Counted from the stretch's first letter, positions 11,844 through 25,073 are shown. The stretch: DNA of 64,000 nt from Hysterangium stoloniferum (GCA_015178975.1 WHVD01000003.1:1674001-1738000), one strand, 5' to 3'. Translations and numbers: made by a program. Notes: generated by a model not told the origin, from the letters alone.

Positions 11844-14800
11844 TTAACGTTTTGCATAACGTAAGAATCTTGACGCAATAACCGTGAAAATAATGTTGGC
11901 GACTGATGGATATCATTTAGCGTAAGAAATTAAGCTGTGACGAGCGTACAACTCACCGAAGTAGGCAAAAAGGATGAATGCATCCCTCCACCGGTTATCG
12001 AATTGGATATTTAGTGGTTCGAAGAATTGATCTCCCACCTAATAAATATACGTGGGGAATCAAATGACGAGGGACTCGGAATGACGTACCCTGTATGGAC
12101 AATACCGACAGTTTTCTGTTGCATCTAAGTTGTCAATATATCCACCAGCGAAGTCAACAAAGTCTTGAGCCCTATATGTAACATAATCAGTGGAAACGAA
12201 TATTGGAAAAATCGTCAATCCCCCTACCATGACATACAAGTCTCTCCACTCGGGGGATTAAAGACAGCGAACTCATCCTTGAAACATGTAATATTTAATC
12301 CATGTAATTCAGTTGAAAGCATTCCAGACAAAACACGAGTGTAAGGTGTAAGTGGGTATAGCCAGCTTTTCCAGAAGTGCGCGAGTTGCGGGTAGGGTAT
12401 CGTGACACCCGAAAAAGTCGATAAAACTTGAGAACATATCAGCGACATTTCGAATTTATTTGTTTTCCCTTGAAACTTACCAAGAGCCAATACAGGGTTA
12501 AACAGAGCGGCAATCTGATAGATGGTTAGGGCAACACTAAACCTAAATAAAATACTGACCTGCATGCTGGGGGAAATAGCCGCGATGAACTGCCCAAGAG
12601 AGACACCGAAAAGTTCAAGGAAGATGCAAATGACGAGTTGGTACCCATTTCCGTTGGTTCCTAATGCGCCCTGTCCAAAACCCATTGGCCATACCCTAAT
12701 ATAATACACATATTAACTCATAGCGATGCCTCAGGCTTGATGACGTACATCAATAACTAATAGAATAGGTCAAGAGTATTCGTTTGACTGTGTTGAAAAG
12801 GAGCTTACCCAATAAACAACAGCACAGAGCAAACTATAAGGAATCTCGGAAACTAGTTGACTAATTGCAAACACGTAGGGCGAGTAAATGCGACTGGAGG
12901 CCTCTGCATCACAAGGTCAGTCCACGTGCTGAGTCACATTTCATCTATGTTACCTCGGATGAAAATCACTTTGGATAAGCGGTCAACAAGAAATAATTTT
13001 GGGTCTTTTTGAATTACGTACTTCGGTTAAAGATGAAGGTGGGCTCAACTGGGGTGCGTTAACAATGCTCAATGTCTACAGAAATCAAAATTAAAACATA
13101 CTTTGGAACATGACAATCTATGTAAGAATCGTTTAAGTCATATAGTCAAGTAATGAAAAAGCTTGAACTCACTGCAGGCATAACCGTGGCAAAGAAGCTT
13201 TGTAATGAATCTTCAGTAAGACCACCTCATTAAACTAGGAAGGCACGTACATTCCGAAGATTCTGGACTGCAAATCTCTCACCGAAGTTCCTAACCGTAG
13301 CAACGATAAAGAAACAAAGAGCGAGATGAATGCATGAACAAATAACCGCGTCCAGACGTAATCAGGCGATCGCCATAAGACTGTCAAACTTCGCCTGACA
13401 ACAATCTTGAGCTGATAAAGGAACGGTGTGGCATCTAATGGGTGCTAATATCAGTCACAAGCGGTATTGAGAATTCAAAACGCAACATACATCTCATGGT
13501 CAAATCCTTGTTGGTTTCCGAGGGCCGAGTTAAGGCATCGGCTTTTATCTCCTGGATGTGTGCTTTGACTTGCACGTATTCAGGGCTATCGAGCCATATA
13601 TCTTTCCAGTCCCTAGGTCCTACACGGGGTGTCACGCCTGCACCAATGGCCTCCAGCATGCTAAAAAAAGTCATTACAGATATTAACAAAAAGGTAGTTA
13701 TCACTAACTATTCAGCAGGATTAACGTCGGGCGGGCAGACAGCGCCATTTCGAGCGAAATACTCGCGGACAATGTTGGAATCAGCTCCAATATTGCCGAA
13801 GTACACGGTCTCGCCTCCACTCTCCAAAAGAAGCAAGCGATCGAAACTCTCGAAAAGGAGGGATGACGGTTGATGTATGGTGCAGAGAATGGCTTGACCT
13901 GCATCTGCTAGTTTCCTAAGGAAACGAACCAGATTCCACGCACTCTGGCTATCTAAACCGGATGTCGGCTACTCAGATGCATAGATAAATATGACATGGT
14001 CGCATCGAAGATATTACACACCTCATCCAAGAATAAAAGAAGCTCAGGTTTTGCAGCGAGCTCGACACCAATTGTCAGGCGTTTCCGGGCTAACGAGTTG
14101 TTCAGCGGCTGAACAAGATTTATGTCCACGGACTTCTCACCTTCGACCCCTAATGTCATCACCATAGCATCCGCTAGGTCCTGCAACTCCAGGAGCTCGA
14201 TCATTTCCTCGACATAGTTATCCTTGTCCTCCTGAGGAGTAGAGTATGGCTGTCGAAGGTACGCCGAGAAACGCATGGCTTCTCTGATGGTCGCAGTACC
14301 TTCGTGCACATCCATTTGTTCAGCTATTCAAAGGTCATCATCAAAAACAGCAAATAGTGAAGCAGGAGAGGGAGCCAACCATATGCAGTTCCTCGGGCGA
14401 AGTCGGCGGCCAATGGGCGACCATCTACACGGCAGAAGGTCAGAACCTCCATCATGGCGTCTATCTGTGGAGGCCCTTACCAACTAAAATCTCGCCGGAG
14501 ACAACTCCAATATTCTTACGTTGAGCTAGTACATCGAGACAGGTGGTCTTGCCTGTGGACAGGAAATATCAGTATTTACCGTAAGTAAATCGCGAAATTG
14601 ACCAGCCTGCACCGGACGCGCCCATGAGCGCCGTGAGGGACCCAGGCTTCACGTATCCGAAGACGTCATGCAGAAGTCGGCGTTGGCCATTTGGAACCGG
14701 AACATGGTAGTTCAAGTTCTCCCAAGTGAAGACCTTCCCGGACGAAATGTTCTCTCTATTGACTTTTAGCCGCTTGAATCAGTACCACTGATGGAAGTAC

Positions 14801-17800
14801 AGACCTTGGCCTATCTTCTTTTTCATAAATGGCTTTTGCTTCCTTACTCGCACGGAGCGATTCATTCCGCTTCCGACGGTCGGCATCTTCTGGAACGAAA
14901 ACGTGAACGCCTGCGGTACCGAGATCATGCTGGGTTCATGGAACAAATTTAGCGAAAACCAATTGTGAAGAATGAGACTTTGTCATACCTTGTAGTATTC
15001 GAGCACTAAGAGCTGCAGGGTTTGAAATAGAAGGAAAATGCCGAGGAGAGCAACGAGTTCCAGCCGCCATATATTACGAGCGTCTAACCCGTAGCCAGCT
15101 TTCAAGTAGTTTCGTCCATCCACAATACTGGATCCTACTGTGGCACCAAATAACGTACATGCTTGGTTTGAACCCAGTTGATCACTGGGACATGGAATAT
15201 GCGGTCAATGGTCGTAACATATTTACTTCGTGCAAGGCTTACGGATATTTGTCCACACCTGGCCCATTTCTTGGGACGACGAAGTTTCCATCACAGGATA
15301 ACTAAAATTTTTTTTTTTTAAGTGGCAATTATGTTCTTTGATATTAAGGTACGCACGTTGGTTCTCATAAATTCGTTATCCATAAGTCCTCCGAAGCCTA
15401 TTTAAACCATTTAAAAACAACCTTTGGCAGATCTTAGGGACACCTACCATAGCTGAGTGGGTTAACGTAGGAAATCCAGAAGAGCCATCTTTTCATCTAG
15501 TAACGCTCAATAATCGTCGTATTGTTAGTAAAAATATAGATACCTTAAAAGGAGGCGTAAAGTAGCCTAATATATCATATTAAGTGCCACCGAAACCAAG
15601 CCACGAACGGTGGATGCACTCACCAGCGTAACTAATGAAATTTGGCATGAAAAATGTTGCCAGTCTGGACCAAAAGTATTAGAAGGTCAAAATTCAACTC
15701 CAAAAAGATTTGAACCTGAAAGCAACATCGAAGCTCGTGCACATGACGCCAAAGAACCTGAAAAATGCCTGGCACGATATAATTGTCAATCTCGGTACCC
15801 AAAATGTCTTGGATAAACATTGTTACCTGCATCGCTAAGAAAGCACAGTATTGAAACAAATGAAACGTAAAAAATCCACCGGCACTCCGTGAGAGGCCAA
15901 CCATGAAGTAGATGATGATGTTGAAAATCAGAACACGGGTTGCAGAGAAGGGGACATCGGCAAACATATTGGCAACCGCGATGGCAGCAGGACGGTAGAA
16001 TCCGTAGTTCGTTTGTTTGTATAGGACTAGAGGATGTGGATGGACGGTCGAAACGGGGGATGTCAAGATTGAGACTTACTCGGTCGCCCTAACATTTGGG
16101 AGGGCATCTAAGATATAATGGTAAAGGATCATTGTCTGCAGCAAACTGGCTAGCACTCGTACCTCACCGAAGGCGTCAAAACAGCTCACGAGCATAGCTA
16201 AAGTTATTGCCGATCTGAGTGCTTGTTCGACAAGTTCTTTGGATCTATTGAAGGCTCACCGACGAAAAGGATACTGCCACGAGTGAAACCTCCATTTGCA
16301 GTTGGTGGCAAGTTGAAAAAAGTCGCTCCTAAAATAATGGCCAATGTCTTTACGTATGCATCATCAACACTCAACTCAAAGAGAGAGAGGGTGCCGCTCA
16401 CAATCGACATAGTAAACGACGTAATCAACTGAAACCTATCCTGCAACCTCAACTGGAACTGCCTACGCGTCAGCGCCCAAACCTGACCATTGAATCCAAG
16501 GGTATAAGGGCTTTTCTTCGACACACCCCGCTTCTTATCTTGCAAAACAGCCAGTTTGAATGCTTCCTGATCCGCACGTTCCGTTTCCATATATTTTTCA
16601 TAGGAGCTGCGCTCGAATTCCATGATTTGAAAGATGGGAGAGGCGCGCCATGCGGCTTCGAGGGCTTGTGGGGTTGAAGGGACGTTTTTTGCTGAGTTGC
16701 CGAGAGCGTATTGACGTTCATTGGGGTCGGCTGTAGGGGATATCATGAATAGGAGAGTAAAATTGTGGTGAAGGTAGGACGTACTGCAGCCAGTGAGGTA
16801 ATCTGCGGTGGTCTGACGGGGAAGGTCTTTGTATCCGAGGGATATAAAATACTTTCTTGCTTCAGTAACAGATCCGAAGTACACTTGACGACCTTTGTTT
16901 ATTATGAGGACCTTGTCGAATTGCTTGTAAATACCTGGAGAGCCGTTTTAAGAGAGGGGAGTAATTTAAATCGGATAAACTTACTCTCGCTTGCTTGGTA
17001 TAACGACACGAATGTGGTTTGTTGAAGAACATCTGTAAGAATTCGAAGACTCTTTACGTAGTCCAGCTATGTTGAGATATTAGTATATCACAAATTTTCA
17101 AGCAGATTTGAATATAAGGCACTTACGGCAGTACTCGCATCCAAGCCACCTAATTAAGACCAATTTCAGTTAGCTTACAATCCGGCGAGTAAAATTACCC
17201 ACGAGTTGTATTATCCCAACATGTAACATGGGCCCGAGTCGCCATCATTTCGGCAATGCTAACACGTTTCCTTTCTCCTCCACTGACACCGCGCACAAAA
17301 GCATCTCCAACGAGAGTTTTCTCGGTATGACGAATATTGAACATACGTAAGAAAGTATCCAGTAATTGTTTGTTAAATTCCTTTGTTGACACTCCCGGAA
17401 GACGCTTTCCGGGTGTCTTTGTGGAGAGTGCGAATCCAAGCGTCTGCGCTACGGTCAATGTGGAAATGTGAACATCATCTGAGGGGGGCTGGCATCAGCC
17501 AGAGACGAGGGATTGATGGGAAGAGAGATGTCACCTACCTTCTTGATTGTATACAACCTCGCCCCGGTATCGTTTTGACATCTCAGAGGCGTCGATCCCT
17601 GCATAGCGGACATCGCCGCCGACATATGCATAACCTTGACGCTGGTTACTAATGGCCTTTAGGAATGTCGTGCAACCTGCACCAGGGCAGCCAAGGACGA
17701 GGCACATTTCGCCAGGCTTGAGGACACCATTGTTTCTAAAAAAGGCGGGAGTTCAACGGTAAGGCCTGTGAGTTATATTTGCGCTTCACACCTGTGCAGA

Positions 17801-18361
17801 ATAGTGGAACCGACAGTTTCTGCCCCACGATTTTGGTAATTCCGGAATAGACGGAGGAGTAAAAAAATGGGATACAGAAAGAAATTAAGAACAGCCTCTA
17901 CAATATGACATGAGCAACTCATGTATCTTCCTTCTAGTACTCACGTCCGAAGGTCTGAACATAGATCTTTATGTAGAATGATGCATTATTTAGTGGAAGC
18001 GGTGAGGTGGAAAATTACTAGATACCTTGAAATCACCGCCTACCGGGACGACGACCTCTAGATCTCTCCATGTGACACCAACACGCTTGTGATGGCTAAT
18101 AATTCCAGCTTCGTCTTGGGCAGCATTAACACTTGTGAGGTAATCTCTCAAGTCAAAGACATCCTCGTCGGCCTTCTCTGGGTCTGAGGGGTCTGATGAT
18201 TTTCTAGTAGAGGCACGGGAGAATTGACGTTCTAGTTCATGGAAAGCCTCCTTTGCTTCGTGCACAGAGACATCGGGTGTTATATGCCGTGAGCCGTCTA
18301 CACCTTGGACAGTGGGTGTGGGAAAGGGCTTTTCGGAGGCAGATAATATTTCATGAACCAT
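11844..18361 (-). CDS. Full-size PDR-subfamily ABC transporter (ABCG, fungal drug-resistance type)
   Basis: ATP-driven plasma-membrane exporter of hydrophobic compounds with (NBD-TMD)x2 order. The N-terminus ([13 protein letters not shown]...) carries a Ser-rich linker. NBD1 has the PDR-type degenerate Walker [10 protein letters not shown] (about 17,672-17,698) and intact signature [16 protein letters not shown]1 and its extracellular segment follow (about 16,880-15,360; [34 protein letters not shown]). NBD2 has canonical GASGAGKTT (about 14,615-14,545), [32 protein letters not shown], and TIHQPSS. TMD2 (about 13,400-11,850) ends with [17 protein letters not shown], the Cys-rich loop [15 protein letters not shown] and FLRYAKR-stop. 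More than 20 short introns; the key exons I joined are in frame, so the gene looks intact. Which PDR member it is cannot be told. Confidence 0.9.
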
Positions 18362-19196
18362 CGGGAATGGGGGAAGGAGTGCGATGATCTATTGGACCAG
18401 GCTGGGCTTTTGAAGAGGAAGGGTGGCGCTATTAGTGATCATACCAACTAAAAATAATTGGCATTAGAGAGCAATAATTGCATATGTCAGCAGAGAGTAG
18501 TCAAATTTATTAATTTTGAATTCCTTTAGTAGTAAAAGGCCAGCCAATGACATCAGGGAGTTTATCAAACAGTCTGGGAACTTGTCATGTATCTTGAAAT
18601 TTAAACCAGACAACAACGCATCAGGGTGAAGGGCTTGACCATAAAAGACAGCTTGGTTCATGATCAATGCCCCGAAATCGATATAATTGAACGCTTACTT
18701 TACATCTCGTAAATGTAAGTACGGAACGACAAAGTTTGTGGCTGGATTTGCCCTTATTTCAGGCACCTTGTCAACTTGGATCACGTGATGCGATCTCCTC
18801 AAATTTGGAATATTAAGTCCTCAGCGCTCAGTTGTTGATTCACGGTTGACTCACGGCAGACGTCGGTGCCGTTCAAACCGATCTGTTAATCAGATAACGC
18901 TTTAATCTGATTCATCAAACGCCCAAACCACTCACCCTATGTTATTATCTCCCGCCTTCCGACTCAAACAAACATGAAGCCTACACGAACAAACACCATT
19001 GTCATATCAACCATGTCTTGGTTTCTGTTTCAAGTTTATTACTATTTCAGGTTTGCTGGTTGACAGATTTGTCGTATTTGGGTAGATGAGGTGCCACTGT
19101 TGGCTCCTCAAGAAACAAAAAGTTGATCAATTGAAACCCCTGTAAATGGCGCCATAGAATTTGTGCATCGCCGGCGTCGTCATATGACTTAACACC
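18362..19196. promoter_or_regulatory. Upstream region of the ABC transporter and 3' flank of CDT1
   Basis: 835 bp without a convincing gene. Possible regulatory sites are a TGACTCA (AP-1/Gcn4/Yap-type, 18,847-18,853), a TCACGTGA palindrome near 18,781, and an 8-bp inverted repeat AATCAGAT / ATCTGATT (18,888-18,895 and 18,905-18,912). A 67-codon open frame at 18,464-18,667 is not protein-like. A stress-type TGACTCA would suit a drug exporter, but this is only a suggestion. Confidence 0.3.
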
Positions 19197-20932
19197 CTAG
19201 TCATATATCTCTAATTCCCGTCGCACCCGTTCCCTTACCTCACGTAGTCCCCCACGCTCCGGCTTAACAGTCCTCGGGCTCCTATTCAATACCTCCTCAC
19301 CCGATTCCTCCTTTCGCCGTGGCGAGGGTGGCGTCGCACTGCCGAATTGGTTACACCTGTTGTTATTTGATGAATACCAAACCGCACTTACGTTGAAGCA
19401 GGATTCGATGCCGGCATCTCTACCCAATCCTCCCCTGCAATCACAAGCGGCCGCAAAAAGAACGGACAAATAGACATGAGTAAGGTGATCGAATCTTGGG
19501 CGTCAGCTACAGATTACGAGATCGATGAATCATCCTGGTCTACGTGTGACTTTTGTGACAAACCTGCTGATATAGGAACGGTGGCTGACGATACCAGGGC
19601 CCGAACGACTTCTCGTGTTTCCATAGTTCGTCGCTTGCGTGCGATTGACATGGGAGTCGATGATGTTTGTGCTGGAGAGGAGAATAAACTTTGAACGAAG
19701 ATCAGCAATAGGGATAAGCCGCGATGCTTCTTCGGTGACGTAAATGAAAGACGCACGCCCAGACAGTGGCCGCAACATCATCCATTCGTCCAAGTAATAG
19801 TCTCCGTCGGAGTTCTTCTTGGCCGAGTTGTTTCATTGCCTCTCTCGTCATTTTAGTGCCAGAAATATCTGACTTGTCTTGACCGGAGGAGGATGGTGTA
19901 CTTGTGAGTGATTTTAGTCGAATACGCTCATAGAGTGCGGCGCGGCGGCTGCTTGTTGGTGTTTGGCACATTGTAGTTGCGCTATGGCCTGTCTGATGTG
20001 GAGGTGTTTGTGGGGGAGTAGACCGTGCTGCAAAGAAATCACGGGCAGTTTTTGAAGGTGATGTCGATGGTGTTTGTGGGGTTGTCGGAAAGGGAGCAGC
20101 GAATTCTTTAGGTGGTCGTGTAGCAGACCCTGGATGTGACGGTGACCGTTGGGGAGATGATGAGGGATTTGCCATGGACTTGGCAAACATTCTTGTGAGA
20201 GAGGTGGTCTTTGCGACTGAGGGGAGGACAGGGAGATCAGCCAGCGGAAGCTCTGGTACAGGTGTACTTGTTGCATTGAGCTGTAAGATGAGGATTGTCA
20301 GAATACTTTAAAATCGCGTGTGAAGTATAACCCGAGACCTTAATCCATGCCCGTAATTTCGATTCCAGCTGTCGCTTGCGGACCTCACCCTCTGCAGTCC
20401 ATCTAGCCACAGCAGCCATGCCTCCGCCTTTCCCTTCACCCAAACCCATCTCAACCTCAATGCCGATTCCATATACAGGCAGCCTCTTCCCCTCTGTTCT
20501 GGCGAAGTGCGTTGTGGGGCTTATTATTAAGCCCATAGCCCCTCTAATCCAGTTGGCAGGCGCATCCGGGACAACGAATGGATTGTCCTCGTCGTCGACT
20601 AAATGTTGAGTCGTCGTGGCTTTGGTTCCAGGAAGGCTTATTGCATCCCATTCCCATATCCAGCAAAGACGCCTGATATCATTGGTGTCACAATTCACTG
20701 TGAAACCCATGGACGTACATAACGTCAGGTGATTGAGGACATTGGGGACACGACCTGTGTCGACGGACGGTGAAACAGCTGAAGTTGCGAGGGCGACTGA
20801 CAATGCATGCTGTAAAGAGGCATGTATTGTCTGAATACGGGCGAGATGCTCAGGCAGGAAGGGTGAGGACGTCGTCCGAGATGTGATAGCTTTGGATGTT
20901 GATATGAGAGAACTGTTGAAGAAATTAAGCAT
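19197..20932 (-). CDS. CDT1: DNA replication licensing factor Cdt1
   Basis: Loads the MCM helicase onto origins with ORC and Cdc6 in G1. Five exons (20932-20339, 20280-19757, 19688-19564, 19506-19392, 19338-19197) join in frame to 499 aa. The first exon holds the central domain ([51 protein letters not shown]). A Pro/Ser-rich linker follows. The C-terminal winged helix is recognisable from [61 protein letters not shown] and [20 protein letters not shown]. The tail is charged ([15 protein letters not shown]). Overall weak but ordered match to fungal Cdt1; no frame breaks. The first intron is 58 bp with a GTCTCG donor. Confidence 0.85.
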
Positions 20933-21678
20933 TGGAGCTTATGTATCTAATAGCAAACCCACGCTGTTCTAATCTTTTTCGGTGTTATTACTGATTCATC
21001 ATCTAACAATTGTGCGCGTTTCTTCCTGGGAGACAAGTTCAGAAAGACCGACATATGGAAGGTTCAAGGATGATGCAATGTCACTGGGTTATTCTGTAAA
21101 TGCGATTAAATACGAGCACTGATGATATGGAAGGTTAGTGTGGTATATGAGCGGCAAATGTAAGGCAAGAATATTATGTGTGCGGAGGTACTTGAAGGTG
21201 GAAGAACCAGCACGAAGTGTGACGGTACGCGTGTGTCACATAATCGGAATGTGAATGCGTTCAAGCGTGGCACTTGTGTTCCGAGTCACCGACCTATATG
21301 CTACTTGTGCAAGAGCTATGGAAATAACTACGTGATCCATCGAGGCTCCATTGCCTACATCACCAGCAATGTGCCCTGTGTAAAGTATATTGTCTTCTTA
21401 ACCCTGGCAGCACGGCACTTATGTGTGGCCTTGTGCTCATTAAGGGTCTTCTATGGCTCTTCTGGGTGCGTTCTTGCCTCCCTTGGTCCCTTTCAGGATT
21501 CTAATTAAGAATTGCAGGCTGCCTCGCCTTTATGTACCGGTCTGTAGCAATAACAAATTGGATGGGCGTTCAAACAGTTAAATATGTTCAAGATAGTACA
21601 TGATGGCTAACGTACCCCGTTTCCAGTCTGTTAATCGGCCGCATCTCTTGAAACTCATCTCAGCCCATAATTGACAAT
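20933..21678. other. Intergenic region between CDT1 and the CCCH gene (divergent)
   Basis: 746 bp upstream of two divergent genes. It should contain both promoters. A 110-codon open frame (21,176-21,508) has no protein-like features. Nothing else recognised except the ACGCGT listed separately. Confidence 0.4.
21227..21232. promoter_or_regulatory. ACGCGT, possible MluI cell-cycle box upstream of CDT1
   Basis: The hexamer ACGCGT (MCB, bound by MBF at G1/S in yeasts) lies 295 bp upstream of the CDT1 start codon. CDT1 is a G1/S target in fission yeast. A single hexamer can be chance. Confidence 0.25.
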
Positions 21679-23549
21679 ATGGAACGCGATATGACAATCC
21701 CAGGATTTTCTTCCGTTAATAGTCAGATTGGTGAAGAATTTGTGGAGTGGCATAATGTTATATACCAGCAGTATGTCCACACTTGATGGCTTTTCTGACA
21801 ATTTTATTAAATTTATTTCTCTATGTAGTAAATCTTTGCTGGATAAGGAAGCTGGTACCGCCATTTCGATGCATATTTTTACGTTTGGATTGATTCCTTG
21901 TAGACGTTTATCGGCGTATCACAGACTCTAGCAGGGCTCTCGAGGAAAAAATAGGAGCAGCTAATGCCACGGCCGAATCCTTAAAAAAGGAAGTCGAATT
22001 ATGGAAAAAGGCTTATAATGATGAAAGACGCAAGAACGAACATGCCGAAGATATCGAGAGGGATTTAAAAGACCAGTTAGCATTTCTGGAACGGCCAAAG
22101 GTATGAAACTTTATCCATGAATCGTCTTAATGGCTATATAATGATAGGAACACGAATCCATTGTTTTAACTCTCATTGATGGTGACGGGTATATTTTCAA
22201 AGATGAACTTCTTAAACGCGGTCGCGATGGCGGTCGTGAGGCCGCCCAGATACTAAATGAAAACATCCTTTCTCATGTCAAGAAAGGAGATAAAAAAAAC
22301 TCCCAGGTTCAGGTTTGGACGTATATGTTTTTTAACTTGAGAGGATTGCAGCAAACGCTTGTCGGGAGCTGCGTGTGCACGGCCGATGAGTTTGAAAGTT
22401 TTTTGGCTGGGTTTAACCAAGCCAATTCTCGGTTTACGATTAGCGATGTTCATTCTGGGAAGGAAGCAGCAGATTCCAAAATCAAAGGTAACATTTCTCT
22501 GAAATCAACACCCTTGGGGATCTTTAACCAATCTTCCCTTCTATAGTATATCTTCAAACATGGAGCCGTTTCCCTCAAACTTCAAAGATTTATTTTGGAG
22601 GTTAGCTTGTATTTTTGGTTTATAGACAGGTCTAATTTATAAAAGCAGGCAGTCACGACAATGGATATTACCCCACGCTGGCAGAGCTTCAGAACAACAG
22701 ATTGCTCGATAAGGTGGTGCTGTTGCAAGGCTACGAACAGATTGCCAAAGAGATCGGTTCTTTAGGCTTGCCTATTCTCCCAATCCATAATCTTTTCAGG
22801 TCGGAGAAAATCCTCATTTCTCCGAAAAGCCAGCCTGTCAAGCAAGCATCGACACCACCTTCTACGGTATCATCTGCCTCAGGCGAATGCAAGCCTCTCT
22901 CATATAATGTGGCCGTTGCCGCGCACCATCCTATTCGTCATGACCGACCAGAATCTCCAAGCAATAGGCGGCTTCGGCGTATAAATCCTAGTCTGGTAAG
23001 TCCTAAGAATACTCTGAACAACCGGTAGTAACAAATTACTTTAGGAGCTTCACAAACGTATACCCCCATCATAGATTTACGAACGTGCTCATAATAATAA
23101 TTACCTTTCTTTCAGAAAATCCTGCTCCTTGCAACCTTTTCTACCTTTCAAATTGTGTCAAAGGCGTAAGTCTTCAGTCATTCCCTTAAGTTTTTAAATT
23201 ATCTTTGAAATAGTCAGACTGCAAATACGCTCATGACTATATTCTTGAGGCCGAACATTATGACATATTGCGTGAGAATGCCAAAAAGAGTCCCTGCCCC
23301 GCCGCGAACTTAGGTGTGCATAAATTAGCTATCATTACATTAGGAACCCTTGTTGACACTTTGCAGACTCACCCTGCCCTTGGGGGGATCAATGCGCACT
23401 AGGTCACAAATGTCCTCAAGGACCTCAGTGTTACCATCGCAAAATCGACAAATGTTGGTTCAAAGGCAGTGAGTTAAACCATTCGTTGATATCTACCCCC
23501 CCATTTTTCTCAATGATATTCTGCTTCGGCAGAGATGATGCACGTCTAA
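21679..23549 (+). CDS. CCCH-type zinc-finger protein with N-terminal coiled coil
   Basis: Likely RNA-binding or cytoplasmic protein of a fungal CCCH family; exact role unknown. Eleven exons (21679-21770, 21829-21854, 21904-22100, 22148-22487, 22547-22600, 22649-22995, 23045-23057, 23116-23165, 23214-23313, 23367-23468, 23533-23549) join in frame to 445 aa. Order: an N-terminal helix and coiled coil (ALEEKIGAAN...LKKEVELWKK), a globular NYN/PIN-like fold candidate starting IVLTLIDGDGYIF and ending KVVLLQGYEQIAKEI, a basic Ser/Pro linker, then the zinc fingers: CNLFYLSNCVKGSDCKYAH (C-x7-C-x5-C-x3-H), a C-x8-C-x5-C-x3-H ending QCALGH, and a last Cys set ending CWFKGKMMHV. Exons of 13, 17 and 26 nt are needed to keep the frame and give the family pattern. 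Confidence 0.85.
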
Positions 23550-23726
23550 ACCAATGGTGTAGTATCTGAGCTATTGGGTATGTAGGCCTAATTGTTCGTA
23601 CAAGAAGGTTTATTTTGTTTTGAAACACGAAGGCTCTATGATTGTTAAAAGTTGATAATTCGAGTGTATTAGACCTATTGATTTAGATAAACAAAGAAAT
23701 CTGATTTACATTGGTCTAGGCTACTA

Positions 23727-23902
23727 CAGTAGAACCCCTCTTAACCCATACCCCTCGGTGGACGGTCCAGGTATGGGTTATGAGGGGTTATGGGTTTGAG
23801 AGGTGTGGTAAAGCCCTGCAAAGCAAGTTGATGGATGGCTTGAGCTATGGGATATAAGGGGTTATGCGTTATCAGAGATATGGATTAAGAGTGGTTCGAC
23901 CG
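23727..23902. mobile_element. MITE of Tc1/mariner-pogo type (176 bp)
   Basis: The ends form imperfect terminal inverted repeats of about 26 bp: left CAGTAGAACCCCTCTTAACC, right end reverse-complemented CGGTCGAACCACTCTTAATC, matching at about 22 of 26 positions. The element is flanked by TA on both sides, the target site of Tc1/mariner elements, and CAGTxGAACC-type ends are typical of the pogo/Tigger group. No open frame inside. Confidence 0.75.
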
Positions 23903-24151
23903 TAATACCATAATTGTCTACTTTGAAAAGATAATAATGTATCACACCAAATTTATTATAAGCCACCAGCTGTAGTTTATTATGATGCTGCCGTACATAA
24001 TGCTGCATTTATATGACTTAACATTGGTCGTCATTATAGACATTCATCGGTAGACTCCGATCAAGTACGATCAGTGATCACGTTCACGCTGTGCTCCTTT
24101 GGGTCCAGGGCAACAAACAAATAACTGATACATCTTGCTCTCAACCATAAC

Positions 24152-25073
24152 ATGTCGAATCCAGTAAGCACCAATAGTCTCATGAAAGTCCATTCAATAC
24201 TTATCCTACATGCTATGCCATTTCTTAGACTGAAGACCGTGAGGATCTCTTGCCTACACAGACCGCTGGCTACAAGGCTTCTGGTTTGAAAAGTGTTGAT
24301 GAATATAAGAGTCTGGATGCAAATGATGAGTCCTTGAATCGATGGAAGGCGTCACTTGGTCTTGGACATGCCGCTGGTGATGTTGCGTCTGGTCCCAAAG
24401 TAAGCATCATCGTCCCATTTAGAGGCGCGTAATGCCTAAGTGAGATATGCCCCTTCTACGCATTCTATCAGGTCACAGTCTTCACTCTATTCCTTGAGAG
24501 CCAAACTCTTCCCCAGGGGAGGAAAATTTCGATCGACGTCACCAATCCGGCTCAGCTGGCGGCCCTCAAAAAGGATCCTGTAGTGATCAAGGAAGGTGTT
24601 GACTACAAGTTCGTGATGTGATTGCTCTTGAAGCTAGCTCGTTCACAACAATTTACCTAGTGTTGGGATTACTTTCAAAGTAAATCATTCCATTATTACC
24701 GGCGTTCGATACATCCAATTGGTGAAGCGGTCCGGTATTAAAGGTTCATGATAATGCATATCTGAATGACGCTTCCCGTAACTCAGTTGCTATAATACTT
24801 CAGTGGATAAGCTCGAGCAGATGCTTGGCTCGTATGCCCCTCACAAAGACGGAGAAGCCTATACTAAAAGATTCGACCCCGAGGAGAGTCCCTCGGGTAT
24901 GCTTGCTCGATCTGGAACCTATCATGTCAGAAGCCGTGTCATTGATGATGATGGAGAGGTATATGCTGGTGCGGGACATTTCCAACCTTTTATTCATTAT
25001 TATTCCCCTGATTATCATAATTGTGATAGATTGGGAGTGGTCATTCAAACTCGCCAAGGAGTGGCAGATCTGA
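24152..25073 (+). CDS. RDI1: Rho GDP-dissociation inhibitor
   Basis: Extracts prenylated Rho GTPases (Rho1, Cdc42) from membranes and keeps them soluble in the GDP state. Six exons (24152-24163, 24229-24399, 24472-24608, 24661-24743, 24804-24968, 25030-25073) join in frame to 203 aa, the usual RhoGDI length. Family blocks are clear: YKSLDANDESLNRWKASLGL, DPVVIKEGVDY, ITFKVNHSIITGVRYIQ, KLEQMLGSYAP, SPSGMLARSGTYHVRS and DWEWSFKLAKEW. The first exon encodes only MSNP. Looks intact. Confidence 0.94.

Noticed and set aside
18464-18667. Small minus-strand gene upstream of the ABC transporter
   Set aside because: 67 codons, hydrophobic and low in information, no homologous pattern, no introns in a region where real genes are intron-rich.
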